The notes beneath the pieces were generated by a model that worked only from the letters and a program-made list of their open reading frames with translations, was not told the origin of the DNA and made no database searches. A program made the position numbers and the translations under genes. From Acidobacteria bacterium 13_2_20CM_57_17 (GTDB lineage Bacteria > Acidobacteriota > Terriglobia > Acidiferrales > UBA7541): DNA of 44,106 nucleotides. Each line of letters begins with the position of its first letter. Positions within the stretch are counted from its first letter, which is position 1. Of the stretch, positions 43,809 to 44,106 are shown piece after piece. The stretch lies in the NCBI GenBank assembly GCA_001914785.1, contig MNDE01000154.1, forward strand, positions 1 through 44,106. Direction: 5' to 3'.

Positions 43809-44106
43809 CTAGGGAGTAGAGCCGTGCGCGTCGATGGAGTTTAGGTTTGACAGTTCGATGCGGACGGTCTTGCCGCGTTCAATTCTTACGGGTACGTCCC
43901 AGCGCACCCGCATATCTCCGGCGTCTGCATCCAGGTTGAGCGTGCTGACCCAATAGTCTCCCGGCGCAAGCCCTGAGACTGCGGCGCGCCCTTCGAGATC
44001 CGTGTCCGCCTTGGCTGCAAGAAATTTGATTTGCGCCAAATCCGGTGCGACACGTTGAATACGCTTGCGGCGGTCGTTTTGAAGCACCTGCCATTTTTTT
44101 TGTGGA
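43809..44106 (-). CDS. 3' end of a carboxypeptidase-regulatory-like domain protein (partial)
   Basis: The minus-strand frame is open to the window edge, so the 5' part of the gene is missing. The visible 97 or so residues show a small beta-sandwich pattern, VSGLAPGDYWVSTLNLD, typical of carboxypeptidase regulatory-like (prealbumin-like) repeats in large secreted acidobacterial proteins, ending with RIERGKTVRIELSN. An internal GTG at 44087 could be read as a start, but the frame is protein-like beyond it. The full product cannot be named. Confidence 0.65.
   Translation of the reverse strand, partial: PQKKWQVLQNDRRKRIQRVAPDLAQIKFLAAKADTDLEGRAAVSGLAPGDYWVSTLNLDADAGDMRVRWDVPVRIERGKTVRIELSNLNSIDAHGSTP

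Noticed and set aside
1..44106. CRISPR array, insertion sequence or phage genes
   Set aside because: No regularly spaced repeats, transposase, integrase or phage structural motifs were seen on reading both strands.

Overview
The window is a moderately GC-rich stretch of bacterial chromosome. Gene content suggests an Acidobacteriota-like soil or peat bacterium: hopanoid-modification genes, acidobacterial-style ECF sigma and short AraC-type proteins, MacA/MacB-like export genes and a box-type aromatic pathway. This lineage call is an inference from recognised families; no marker gene (rRNA, ribosomal protein) is present.

Layout. 162-3944 (minus strand): zinc-ribbon mini-protein, NatA/NatB-like ABC exporter, small helical protein, YVTN-type beta-propeller. 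4255-10662 (plus): export operon with a MacA-like adaptor, secreted TPR protein, MacB-like permease lacking its own ATPase, TolC-like outer-membrane protein and a PLP-dependent decarboxylase. 10865-15926 (plus): hopanoid head-group block with radical-SAM HpnJ, two half-size EamA/SMR-type membrane proteins arranged like ArnE/ArnF, and two tandem HpnI-type glycosyltransferases. 16054-16127: tRNA-Gln(CUG). 16432-20381: a worn, recombined segment after the tRNA, holding a broken ECF sigma factor fused to the tail of a GH3 glycosidase, an ABC exporter, an AraC-type HTH protein whose N-terminus resembles a lasso-peptide leader, and a stand-alone PqqD-like RiPP recognition element.

20695-33904 is an aromatic-degradation region. 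One minus-strand operon encodes a TetR regulator, the three 4-hydroxybenzoyl-CoA reductase subunits (the FAD/[4Fe-4S] subunit is frameshifted) and an MFS transporter. A second encodes BoxR, BoxC, BoxB and an amidohydrolase, with boxD divergent from boxR. Together they outline 4-hydroxybenzoyl-CoA to benzoyl-CoA to 2,3-epoxybenzoyl-CoA to ring-cleaved semialdehyde to 3,4-dehydroadipyl-CoA. BoxA and CoA ligases are not in the window. Inverted repeats likely to be operators lie upstream of both regulators.

33971-38790 holds two large glycoside hydrolases (MGH1/GH63-like and amylo-1,6-glucosidase). 38824-39402 is a VOC-fold protein. 39508-42870 is a tight three-gene operon joining a receiver-domain/thioredoxin-reductase-like fusion, a histidine kinase with a cyclic-nucleotide-binding-type sensor domain, and a UBP-type zinc finger. 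It is the best candidate here for an undescribed signalling system. The right end has a TerC-family membrane protein and the 3' end of a gene running out of the window.
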